This document shows positions 56,110 through 64,000 of a stretch of 64,000 nt of DNA, one piece after another. Within the stretch, counting starts at the first letter, position 1, and every line of letters starts with the position of its first letter. A program made the translations under genes and the position numbers. The notes below the pieces were generated by a model, which saw only the letters and a list, made by a program, of their open reading frames with translations, made no database searches and was not told the origin of the DNA. This stretch comes from Bacteroidales bacterium (lineage in GTDB: Bacteria; Bacteroidota; Bacteroidia; Bacteroidales; F082): the NCBI GenBank assembly GCA_028277395.1, contig JANQGJ010000012.1:1-64000 (forward strand). The letters run 5' to 3'.

Positions 56110-59088
56110 TTATTCAACAGGTTTTAAAACAATCCCGCTATTTTTCTTTCCATCAATCTTAACAGTTACACTTTTGTCAAACCTTACATGTCTTACAAAA
56201 TCATTTTCATAAACTGCCGATTGACCATCAAGAAAATCAATATCATATGAACCATCATTTATAAAAGGATTAACAGTAAAATAACCAACCCTGAATGAGG
56301 TAAGATTTTGAAAGAAATGTGTACCCTGACTTGGGTCTATTCTGTAATTTTCCAGACCAGATTCAACAATAAGCCTTGCAGCTGATATCTGTGACCAGTT
56401 AACAGGAATACCCAACCATGGATCGCTTGACCCCCATCTTCCCGGACCAACCAAAATATAATTGCGATCATCCTGAATAAATAGTTTATTTAATTCATCA
56501 ATATATTCAACAATCTCGTTTGTTTTAGCCGGGTCAAAATTCTGAGGGCGCACATAAACAATATCAAAAATATTGTCGATAATTCCATTCCCCAACGCTG
56601 ATTTCGAAACGATTAATGTATTAGGGTCATCGAATTCCTCTTCTTCAATATTTACACTTTCATCTTTTGAAGCAACGGGCCTGATTTGCAGAAGCTTAAA
56701 TGATATTTTATCATCAGCTGGCACTTTCATATCTACGGCAAATTCAATTTCCACAGGATTGCCCATCTCCTCTTCACCTAATTTCAGGATTTTACTAATT
56801 ACTTCTGCCAATGGATATGTGTTATGCTTTAATATATTGGAGAATGTGATCAACTTCTTACCTTTATAATTATACCCATCCCTGATTACATTCTCATGTA
56901 ACAGGTATGTGGAAGCGATATTTCGGATAGAGTCATCATTCTCTGCGTCTTTTATTCTGAGTTTCAGTAAACATTCGCCATCATTTGGTTGTACCGTAAA
57001 CTTATGATCACTCATATCTAATGCATAAAAATGCTTTTGTGTTTCCTTTAGGGCCATTTCCGGTGTTGATGTTTGAAGAACATTTTTAGGATATCTTGGG
57101 CAGAACCTTAGCGAAAGTCCACCATCAACAACATATTTACCCAATCCAAGTGCCAGGCTAACAGTACCGTCTTCCGGCACACCAGGCTCAAGTGGATAAT
57201 AATCAATCGACCTGCCAACACCTGATACTGTGGGATAATATCTTTGTCCGTAGGTACTCCCTACAACTTCCTGAATAACAATTGCCATTTTTTCTTCATC
57301 AATTACGTTTGATGTAGCCTGCATATAAGCCTTACTATCAGCATAATATGCAGAAGCATATACGGCTTTAATTGCCGTACACATCATGTCGAACACAGCA
57401 TCAGGATTTCCTGCTTTGTAGGGGATCATGTAAGTATTATAAATACCTGCAAAAGGCTGATAATGTGAATCCTCAAGCAAACTGGATGATCGTATTGCCA
57501 ACGGGCTTTCAATGGAGCTGGCAATTTTGAAAATATCAGCATCGGTGTGTTCAGGAAGATTTGCATTTAAGAAATGATTCAGGATCTCTTCATCACTATG
57601 ATTGTCAGACAAGGCAATTGCATGCAGCTTATTCTGATCCATAAACTCGTCAAAAATATCAGTACCTATAACAACTGTTTTTGGAATGGTAATTTCAACT
57701 TTATCAAAATAATTGTACAGATTATTTCTCTTAATAAGAGTATCAAGAAATGCAAGTCCCCTGGCCTTACCTCCAATAGATCCCTGCCCTATACGAGTGA
57801 TACTAAAATACTTATCAAAAGTATTTCGATTAAAGGATGAAATAACTCCACGTGCTTTGGAAATTCTAAACTGGGAAATAGCATTATGAATAAACGACCT
57901 TACCTCGTTCAGATCTTTGAAATCATCACTGGTAAAATATCTAAACAGTTCTGCCAGGGGAAATAGTGCCCTGGCTCTAAGCCATTTAGAAAAGTGATTT
58001 CTTTGAATATGGTATCTCAGAGAGTTTGAAGGTAAATCAAATATCTTATCCTGTAAGTCTTTCAGATCACTTGCCCGTGCTACAACGATACCTAAATTTG
58101 GATCTTTAAAAACGAAATCTCCAAATGCAAAATATTCTTTAATGAACTCCCGCAGGTCGAATGTTAGCGTTTTGGAGTTTTTATCAAGAAAGCCAACTCT
58201 CAACTCTTTTGCTTTTTTATAATTTATCTGGTCGGATGACTGAAGTAATAATGGTGTATAAGGATTGTCTTTTTTTATTATTGTACACAATTCAATGCCA
58301 GCGTTTTTGTTGATCACACCATTTCTTGCGTAAGTTATATCCGAGATTACTCCCAATAAATTCTTTTTATATTTATTGTAAAATTTTAAGGCATCTTCAT
58401 AGTTTGTTGCCAATAATACTTTTGGACGACCTCTTAACCTCATCATCCGCTGATGTTCATTTAATCCTTCATTAACAAATGATTTAGACTGCTTGAAAAT
58501 GATTTTATACATAATAGGCAAATAACTTGAATAGAATCTGATATTGTCCTCTACAAGTATTATTGTTTGTACGCCTACTTCTTCAACATCATTATCAACA
58601 TTCATATTATCTTCTATTAGCTTTATAATAGCAAGCAAAATATCTGCATTACCAAGCCAGCTGAAGATATAATCGATACCTCTCAGGTCCATTTTTTCAA
58701 GCTTCATACTTACTTCCCTTGAAAAAGGTGTAAGCATAACAATCGGAATATCAGGATACTCGTTTTTAATATGATCCGTAAACTCAAAAGTTGATGCCTT
58801 CTCTGCACTTAACATTGATATTACAAGATCGATATTTTCTTCTTTAAGTATTTTGAGAGCCTCTTCTTCATTTGTAGCTTTAATAAACTGCGGTGGATAT
58901 CGAAGATTCAGGGATGTATATTCATGAAATATCTGCTCATCTATTCTTCCGTCTTCCTCAAGCATAAATGCATCGTAAACGCTCGACACAAGAAGAACCT
59001 GATAAATCCGCTTCTTCATGAGGTTTATAAACGGAGTTTCATTAAAATAATAGTTCTGGCTTAGTACATCTGCTTTTGATGAAAACAT
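56110..59088 (-). CDS. Double-receiver PEP/pyruvate-binding (PPDK-N) protein
   Basis: A 992-residue protein. Residues about 25-160 form a receiver-like domain whose phosphoacceptor position is not Asp (I-S-M-L-S near 90), so a pseudo-receiver. About 173-310 is a second receiver with acidic pair E180/D181, D250 (V-I-S-D-I), S284/S285 and K303, thus phosphorylatable. From about 430 it is the PPDK-N ATP-grasp fold (G-G-K-A-R-G-L, 439-445; A-I-R-S-S-S-L-L-E-D, 531-540), with G-P-G-R-W-G-S and G-T-H-F-F-Q motifs in a C-terminal module shared with the gene at 62188. There is no swivelling phosphohistidine domain and no TIM barrel, so PEP synthase activity is unlikely. A TTG at 59118 is an alternative start. 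It lies downstream of a histidine kinase gene. Confidence 0.8.
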   Translation of the reverse strand: MFSSKADVLSQNYYFNETPFINLMKKRIYQVLLVSSVYDAFMLEEDGRIDEQIFHEYTSLNLRYPPQFIKATNEEEALKILKEENIDLVISMLSAEKASTFEFTDHIKNEYPDIPIVMLTPFSREVSMKLEKMDLRGIDYIFSWLGNADILLAIIKLIEDNMNVDNDVEEVGVQTIILVEDNIRFYSSYLPIMYKIIFKQSKSFVNEGLNEHQRMMRLRGRPKVLLATNYEDALKFYNKYKKNLLGVISDITYARNGVINKNAGIELCTIIKKDNPYTPLLLQSSDQINYKKAKELRVGFLDKNSKTLTFDLREFIKEYFAFGDFVFKDPNLGIVVARASDLKDLQDKIFDLPSNSLRYHIQRNHFSKWLRARALFPLAELFRYFTSDDFKDLNEVRSFIHNAISQFRISKARGVISSFNRNTFDKYFSITRIGQGSIGGKARGLAFLDTLIKRNNLYNYFDKVEITIPKTVVIGTDIFDEFMDQNKLHAIALSDNHSDEEILNHFLNANLPEHTDADIFKIASSIESPLAIRSSSLLEDSHYQPFAGIYNTYMIPYKAGNPDAVFDMMCTAIKAVYASAYYADSKAYMQATSNVIDEEKMAIVIQEVVGSTYGQRYYPTVSGVGRSIDYYPLEPGVPEDGTVSLALGLGKYVVDGGLSLRFCPRYPKNVLQTSTPEMALKETQKHFYALDMSDHKFTVQPNDGECLLKLRIKDAENDDSIRNIASTYLLHENVIRDGYNYKGKKLITFSNILKHNTYPLAEVISKILKLGEEEMGNPVEIEFAVDMKVPADDKISFKLLQIRPVASKDESVNIEEEEFDDPNTLIVSKSALGNGIIDNIFDIVYVRPQNFDPAKTNEIVEYIDELNKLFIQDDRNYILVGPGRWGSSDPWLGIPVNWSQISAARLIVESGLENYRIDPSQGTHFFQNLTSFRVGYFTVNPFINDGSYDIDFLDGQSAVYENDFVRHVRFDKSVTVKIDGKKNSGIVLKPVE

Positions 59089-59105
59089 ATTTTGATTTTT
59101 GGATA

Positions 59106-59113
59106 CAAAAATA
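59106..59113 (-). promoter_or_regulatory. -7 element before the receiver-PPDK gene
   Basis: On the minus strand this reads TATTTTTG, a TAnnTTTG match 17 bases before the ATG at 59088, and favours that start over the TTG at 59118. There is no clear -33 element. Confidence 0.4.
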
Positions 59114-59238
59114 AGCAATTACAATATGTGTACTATCTAATCAGAAAATAGTGAGTTAGAATGCTAAAATCCCATGGTAGTTAATGGTTTTGAGTGGTAG
59201 ATGAAATCATTATTATGTACCTACAAAAACATTGCAAT

Positions 59239-62091
59239 CTACTTCTTAATTGGTATTGATATTCTAAAAGTAGTTCCAACACCGGGATTACTGGAGATAT
59301 TTACTTTTCCGAAATTATTTCTTACAAATTCATTCACAATAACAAGTCCAAATCCTGTTCCTTTTTCATTGTCTGTACCTCTGCGTATTTCATTACTACC
59401 TTTTCCGGTAACGATACTGTCAATTTGCTCCTGAGAGATCCCTATTCCATTATCAGTAATGCATATTTCAGCATTTGTACCGGTTGAAGTTATTTGAATA
59501 AGCACATCGCTTCCTAAATTGGAGAATTTGATTGCATTTGACACAATGTTTCTCAAAACAATATCCATCTGGTTCTTATCTGCAAAAATGTTAACATCCT
59601 TATCAATGTCAACTTCAAGCCTAATTGACTTTCTACTTGCCTGACCTTCCAGCTGATTGACAACAGCATCAACAATTGAGCTAACGGATATTACTTCAAA
59701 ATTAGGTTTTAGTCTGTTTTGCTGAATCCTGGCCCATGACAATAGATTTTCTATCAGAGAGTATGTTGAATCAAGTGATGGTTTTAATGATGTGATCAAT
59801 GTCAATATCTCATCATGTGAAAGTTCATCAACCTGGCTAACAATCAAATCTACAATAGACTTATTGGTTCCTATTGGCCCTATCAGATCATGTGCTATTA
59901 TTGAAAATATCTTTTCCTTTGCACTGTTTGCTTCCTTTAACTCCATCTGGGATTCATGCAGTTTCCTTTGATTCTTTATCCTGCTGCTTATATCTCTCAG
60001 AACCCCTTTTATGCCTATTGGCTTATTATCATCATCAAAAATAAGTTCTGCTGTAAAAGAACAATGAACAATACTTCCATCTTTTCTTTTTATTTTGGTA
60101 TCATGATCGTTTACAGCAAAGCTTGTTTCAAAACGAGCAGCAATTTTCTTCCAGTCGCTAACAAAGTGATAATACTCCTTTGAACTTACTCCAATAACTT
60201 CTTCACGTGTATAACCTGTAATTTTTTGAACTGACGGGCTAACTTCAGTAATAACACCTTTTGTATCAGCCTGAAAATAAATATCAGGAAATGCATTAAA
60301 TATCTGTCTGAACTTAAGCTCATTATTACGGATTAACTCTTCATTATTCTTTCTGTCAGTTATATCCCAGAAATTAACGACAATACCGTTGATTGTTTCG
60401 TCTTCAAGCAGATTTTGTCCATAAGCATAAACTGACATCCATTGACCAAAGGCAGTTTTCAATCTAAAATCGATATTGCGGGGTTTTTTATCTTTAAGCA
60501 GGCCATGAAACTCCTGCTTCACAAAAGGCAAATCATCGTGATGTATGAACTCGAAAGCACTTTTACCAATACGTGTGGTTATTTCTCTGCCAATTCTACG
60601 TTCATACGACGGGCTTATATACTTTGTTATACCTTCTTCACTTATCACAAAAATAAAATCCTCCGACCTTTCCAATAGCTTCTCATAATAAAGCTTATGC
60701 TTTTTTACTAATCGTCTTGACCTGCGGCTGATACTATTGATTACCAATAACGCTATGATCAAAACTGTTATGATGACAATGACTAGTATCAGATATCTTC
60801 TGTAAACTGATTCACTTGAACTTTTATCTTTCAATGAATCAATCTCCGTGCGTTGTCTCTCATCATTATACTTTGCTTTCATTTCCTGGATTACCCTGAT
60901 CTTGTGAACAGAATTTATACTATCATGTAAACGGTGATATTTAACAAAATAATTATAAGCATTATTGTAATCACCTAGATTTGAGTAGACTTTACCAAGT
61001 AAATTATAACAATGAATAATCTGTTCAATATCGCCTGTAGATTTGGCAATTTTAAGGCTTTCTGTAAAGTAGCGTAATGCACTTTCATAATCATTTCTGG
61101 CCAATTTAACCTCGCCAAAATTAGATAAGACTACAGAAACGACAGTAAAATCATTCTGTTCCCCTATCTCAAGTGCTTTCTGATAATAGCTCAATGCCAG
61201 AACCGTATCTTTTAACCGCAGGTAAGTATCCCCTATATTATTAAGTCCTATTGCTATTCCATATAAATCATCAATTTCCTTATCGATCTCCAGGGAGTTT
61301 TTAAAGTAGCCCAGAGCTGTTACATAATCTTCGCGGGAATAATATATCTCTCCAATGTTATTCATACATGCTGACATGCCCAACTTATCATCTTGTTTTT
61401 CACATATTTCAAATGCCCGTAATGTGTAGTTATACGCATCAACATAATTGTAATCATTTGAGAAAATCAATCCAAGACTGATAAGAGTATTACTGATTCC
61501 GCTACTATCATGTTCTTTTTCAAAACCTTTCAGTGCATTCATCAACGATATTGCTGACTTATCGTTCATTCCCATATCACTGTAACAAACTCCAAGTAAG
61601 AAGTTCAGGTTAGCGGCTTTATGGTTTTCTCCAAGTGAATCTGCTATTCGTAAACCTGTTTTCGCAAACTTCAGACATTTTGAGAAATCATATAATCCTT
61701 TGTATGCATATCCAATATATTCGTTTGCATCGATTAACCGCTGATAGTTAGCCAGTTGTGCATAATCGTTCAGAGCCCTGTCAAAATATTTTATAGCACT
61801 GTCGTAATCTGACTCCTGATAATAAATAACTCCATATGTGTAGTTAACTTCAGCAATACAATTCTTACATTCCGATGAGCTTGCAGTAATTTCTGCATCA
61901 TTAAGCAGTTTAAAAGCTACTTTTGTATCAGGTAAAAAATTAATTGCTGAATCACAAAGCTTTAAAGAAAATATTGAGTCACTATGGTTTGCCTTATTGT
62001 TGTTAGCAGCAAAAGTACTTATCCAACCAAATATAAAAATCAAAAGAATATAGTTCTTCAGGATTTCTATATTGAAAAATGATTTTTTCAT
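59239..62091 (-). CDS. TPR-PAS-PAS sensor histidine kinase
   Basis: A 950-residue membrane kinase. Residues 1-29 are a signal/anchor, about 50-395 hold roughly seven or eight tetratricopeptide repeats placed in the periplasm, and 433-453 is the transmembrane helix. In the cytoplasm two PAS domains (about 473-583 and 590-703) precede a HisKA domain with H734 in S-I-I-A-H-D-L and an HATPase_c domain with N-x-x-x-N-A-I-K-F (848 onward), D-N-G-I-G (880-884) and G-T-G-F-G-L (911-916). No receiver is fused. The receiver-PPDK protein encoded 150 bases downstream is the natural phosphate acceptor by position. A TTG at 62112 is less likely than ATG 62091. Confidence 0.9.
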   Translation of the reverse strand: MKKSFFNIEILKNYILLIFIFGWISTFAANNNKANHSDSIFSLKLCDSAINFLPDTKVAFKLLNDAEITASSSECKNCIAEVNYTYGVIYYQESDYDSAIKYFDRALNDYAQLANYQRLIDANEYIGYAYKGLYDFSKCLKFAKTGLRIADSLGENHKAANLNFLLGVCYSDMGMNDKSAISLMNALKGFEKEHDSSGISNTLISLGLIFSNDYNYVDAYNYTLRAFEICEKQDDKLGMSACMNNIGEIYYSREDYVTALGYFKNSLEIDKEIDDLYGIAIGLNNIGDTYLRLKDTVLALSYYQKALEIGEQNDFTVVSVVLSNFGEVKLARNDYESALRYFTESLKIAKSTGDIEQIIHCYNLLGKVYSNLGDYNNAYNYFVKYHRLHDSINSVHKIRVIQEMKAKYNDERQRTEIDSLKDKSSSESVYRRYLILVIVIITVLIIALLVINSISRRSRRLVKKHKLYYEKLLERSEDFIFVISEEGITKYISPSYERRIGREITTRIGKSAFEFIHHDDLPFVKQEFHGLLKDKKPRNIDFRLKTAFGQWMSVYAYGQNLLEDETINGIVVNFWDITDRKNNEELIRNNELKFRQIFNAFPDIYFQADTKGVITEVSPSVQKITGYTREEVIGVSSKEYYHFVSDWKKIAARFETSFAVNDHDTKIKRKDGSIVHCSFTAELIFDDDNKPIGIKGVLRDISSRIKNQRKLHESQMELKEANSAKEKIFSIIAHDLIGPIGTNKSIVDLIVSQVDELSHDEILTLITSLKPSLDSTYSLIENLLSWARIQQNRLKPNFEVISVSSIVDAVVNQLEGQASRKSIRLEVDIDKDVNIFADKNQMDIVLRNIVSNAIKFSNLGSDVLIQITSTGTNAEICITDNGIGISQEQIDSIVTGKGSNEIRRGTDNEKGTGFGLVIVNEFVRNNFGKVNISSNPGVGTTFRISIPIKK

Positions 62092-62117
62092 TAACAGGTT
62101 TGTAATAAGCAACGTTA

Positions 62118-62125
62118 CAAATCTA
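62118..62125 (-). promoter_or_regulatory. -7 element before the histidine kinase gene
   Basis: On the minus strand this reads TAGATTTG, a TAnnTTTG match 26 bases before the ATG at 62091. There is no clear -33 element. Confidence 0.4.
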
Positions 62126-62187
62126 TTAAAAATCTGGAAGTTATTGGAACATTATTTCAATAAACAGATAATTAACCTGTACTATAT

Positions 62188-64000
62188 TTACAAATTCTCA
62201 ATAATTCCAACCGCCTGCCCACGATCAGCATTCATGTAAACATTCAACTCTTTTGTGTTATTATCAGACACCTGAATCACTTTAATTACATTCTGTAAGT
62301 TTTTGGCTTCAGGGATAATATCGGGTAGTATATTCTTAGAACTATTTAATGTATCTTCATTAAATGTTGATGTATCATCGGGATAAAGTGGCATATATTT
62401 TATGTTGGCTTCTACCATATCCTGAAAAAAGTGTGTTCCAAATGATAAATCAGGAACATAATTTCGTCTTTTTTTTGCTATCTCAATCAATAAAGCCGTT
62501 TTATTGATTTCTGAAAATGTAACACTAACCCCAAGCCTTATATCTCCTCTGCTTCCCCAACGACCAGGACCAACAAGAATGTACTTTTTTAAAGGAAGTT
62601 TGTCGTTTAATAATCCTACTGTGTTTGCGATTTCAAGCATATGGGATTTGTCTGTTAGATTACCATATTCTACAGGATCAATATAAACAACGTATTCTAT
62701 TCCTGAAATTGTTCCGTTTGAAATATACTTATCAGCCGAGAACAGGATATTCGTTTTATTAATATCAGCCGGAATAACTGCTGGTCTGCTCTGAGCCCTG
62801 TAACTTTGTGAACGGCATTGTAATATGTATAGATCCTTCCCGTTATGAGCGAATTCAATATCAACAGGGTGTCCATATTTCTTTTCAAGTATTGAAAGCA
62901 TTTGTCGTATTTCCTTTAAAAAGGAGGTTCTTTTAATAAGTCCTTCAAAGTTTACAACAAAGCTATCTTTCCCAAAATTCATTCCCAGAGGTCTGGCAGG
63001 TTGGATGTGATTTTGCTTAAGTACTGAAACAACCCTGCTAATTGCAGGATACTCACGACCATATCGTTTTAACAACAAGTCAATTTCAATTGTTTCAAAG
63101 GTACCAGTTTCCAAATTAATTACATCAATGTACTTTGGTGAATATCTTATTATTTCATCAATAGTAACATTAATACCTAATCCGGGTTGTCCCGGTGAAA
63201 TTAACAATGGATAATCATTACTTAACCTGTCAACAGCTCTCGTTCCAAGACCCGGAACAATCCTTACCAGTCCATCTTCAGGTTTAATTCTTTTAGACCA
63301 CCGGTACTCATTTCTACTAAATGCCACACCTGCAAACGAAGGGAAAAAATACGGGCCCGCTTTGGCACCTACCACTTCCTGTATCATTATTCCCATTTCT
63401 TCATGGTAATCAATCAGGTTGTTTTGAACACGGTAATTAATTGCTTCGGGGCCAAAAGTTGAGGCATATACTTCTGCAATGGCATCCATTAACTCGGATA
63501 ATCGTTCTTCCTTGCCTCCCTGGTTAGCAATAAACAAGCTTTTATACTTGCCTGCAAAAACGGCACCAATCCTGTCTTCCAGCAAACTTGAACTCCTTAC
63601 TACCAATGGAACATTTCCAAAATCCTCAAGAGCCATTAACAACCCTTTTACAATTTCCGGTGAAAATGAAGAATTTTTAAAGACCTGTATTATATATGGA
63701 TATTCCTGCCTTACTCTACCACTCTCCTTATATTTTTGTTCCATAATATCTTCAAGATTATTATGGCTCATGAAATTAAGCAGTCCATCCGAAGTGAGAT
63801 ACCACGTTTTTGGAGTTTTAATATTTTTCAATGATTCACTTTCGTCAGAAGAATCAGACAGTATATGTTTAGCAAGAAATAAGCCTGCACTTTTGCCTCC
63901 CAATCTCCCATGGCTCTTTGAAGGATAGATCGTCCGGTGTAATAGTTCGTTGAAACTATCTATTTCGATATAGTCTTTTGCAATTTCAATAAAATCTGAC
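62188..64000 (-). CDS. PEP/pyruvate-binding (PPDK-N) protein, 5' end outside window
   Basis: Partial: the frame stays open to the right edge of the window, with 33 more codons upstream of the G-G-K-S-A-G-L motif (residue order S-D-F-I-E-I-A-K...), so the start lies beyond 64000. The visible 604 codons hold the PPDK-N ATP-grasp fold with P-L-V-V-R-S-S-S-L-L-E-D and I-Q-E-V-V-G, and the same C-terminal module (G-P-G-R-W-G-S, G-T-H-F-F-Q-D) as the gene at 56110, so the two are paralogues. No PEP-utilising His domain follows before the stop. Whether it also carries N-terminal receivers cannot be seen. Confidence 0.8.
   Translation of the reverse strand, partial: SDFIEIAKDYIEIDSFNELLHRTIYPSKSHGRLGGKSAGLFLAKHILSDSSDESESLKNIKTPKTWYLTSDGLLNFMSHNNLEDIMEQKYKESGRVRQEYPYIIQVFKNSSFSPEIVKGLLMALEDFGNVPLVVRSSSLLEDRIGAVFAGKYKSLFIANQGGKEERLSELMDAIAEVYASTFGPEAINYRVQNNLIDYHEEMGIMIQEVVGAKAGPYFFPSFAGVAFSRNEYRWSKRIKPEDGLVRIVPGLGTRAVDRLSNDYPLLISPGQPGLGINVTIDEIIRYSPKYIDVINLETGTFETIEIDLLLKRYGREYPAISRVVSVLKQNHIQPARPLGMNFGKDSFVVNFEGLIKRTSFLKEIRQMLSILEKKYGHPVDIEFAHNGKDLYILQCRSQSYRAQSRPAVIPADINKTNILFSADKYISNGTISGIEYVVYIDPVEYGNLTDKSHMLEIANTVGLLNDKLPLKKYILVGPGRWGSRGDIRLGVSVTFSEINKTALLIEIAKKRRNYVPDLSFGTHFFQDMVEANIKYMPLYPDDTSTFNEDTLNSSKNILPDIIPEAKNLQNVIKVIQVSDNNTKELNVYMNADRGQAVGIIENL

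Noticed and set aside
56110..59088. Genuine phosphoenolpyruvate synthase
   Set aside because: Only the N-terminal PPDK fold is present; no T-x-x-G-G-x-x-x-H phosphohistidine motif and no C-terminal TIM barrel before the stop codon.
59956..60183. Rightward open frames inside the histidine kinase gene
   Set aside because: Antisense to well-defined PAS and HisKA coding sequence, without motifs or plausible starts.

Overview
The window is chromosomal DNA from a member of the Bacteroidota, most likely a Bacteroidales/Marinilabiliales-type Gram-negative. The evidence is a low GC content, a short region-1.1-less primary sigma factor, two proteins with C-terminal type IX secretion (T9SS) sorting domains, a carboxypeptidase-regulatory-domain TonB receptor and a DUF5686 protein, a fused alpha/beta E1 2-oxoacid dehydrogenase, a roughly 490-residue GAPDH, a large SecA with an SEC-C tail, and TAnnTTTG-type promoter elements with few recognisable Shine-Dalgarno sites. 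No tRNA, rRNA or CRISPR array was seen.

Layout. 1-6 kb is an accessory zone. It holds an RNHCP-domain protein, about 1 kb of gene debris and repeats, a SatD/DUF3307 pair preceded by two copies of a four-half-site operator-like array, relics of at least two other genes, a PQQ-type beta-propeller protein of clearly higher GC, and a ParD/ParE toxin-antitoxin pair. Two direct copies of a 125-145 bp repeat lie at 1065 and 5112. 6-26.5 kb is mostly core: a YgiQ-type radical SAM enzyme, dapF, an HtrA/Deg protease, rpoD, GAPDH, pyrG, yidC, a heme-type TonB receptor facing an Rrf2 Fe-S regulator, a DUF3089 lipoprotein, exonuclease III and the fused E1. A backward-facing SPFH / PH-like membrane protein / Arc-type RHH cassette sits between pyrG and yidC. 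26.7-37.8 kb holds an LpxR-like lipoprotein, a tightly packed DUF493-crcB-hypothetical-acylphosphatase run, an M20 dipeptidase, a THUMP rRNA methyltransferase, a MazG pyrophosphohydrolase, DUF5686, an AI-2E family permease, YtxH and a holin-like membrane protein. 37.8-45.4 kb is a leftward run secA - lipoprotein - patatin/surface antigen - pyrH - frr. lepA diverges from it at 45.7 kb and is followed by a lipoprotein and an ECF sigma / membrane anti-sigma-like pair. 50.5-56 kb carries a cupin, a lipoprotein, a T9SS beta-helix protein translationally coupled to a D-threonine-aldolase-like PLP enzyme, and a second T9SS protein.

The last 8 kb is the most unusual part. Two large paralogous proteins built on the PEP/pyruvate-binding (PPDK-N) fold, one with two N-terminal receiver-type domains, flank a TPR-PAS-PAS histidine kinase on the same strand. 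The complete one has no PEP-utilising swivelling His domain and no TIM barrel, so it is unlikely to be an ordinary PEP synthase. I read the trio as a candidate phosphorelay coupled to a nucleotide/pyruvate-binding output. The rightmost gene is cut by the window end.
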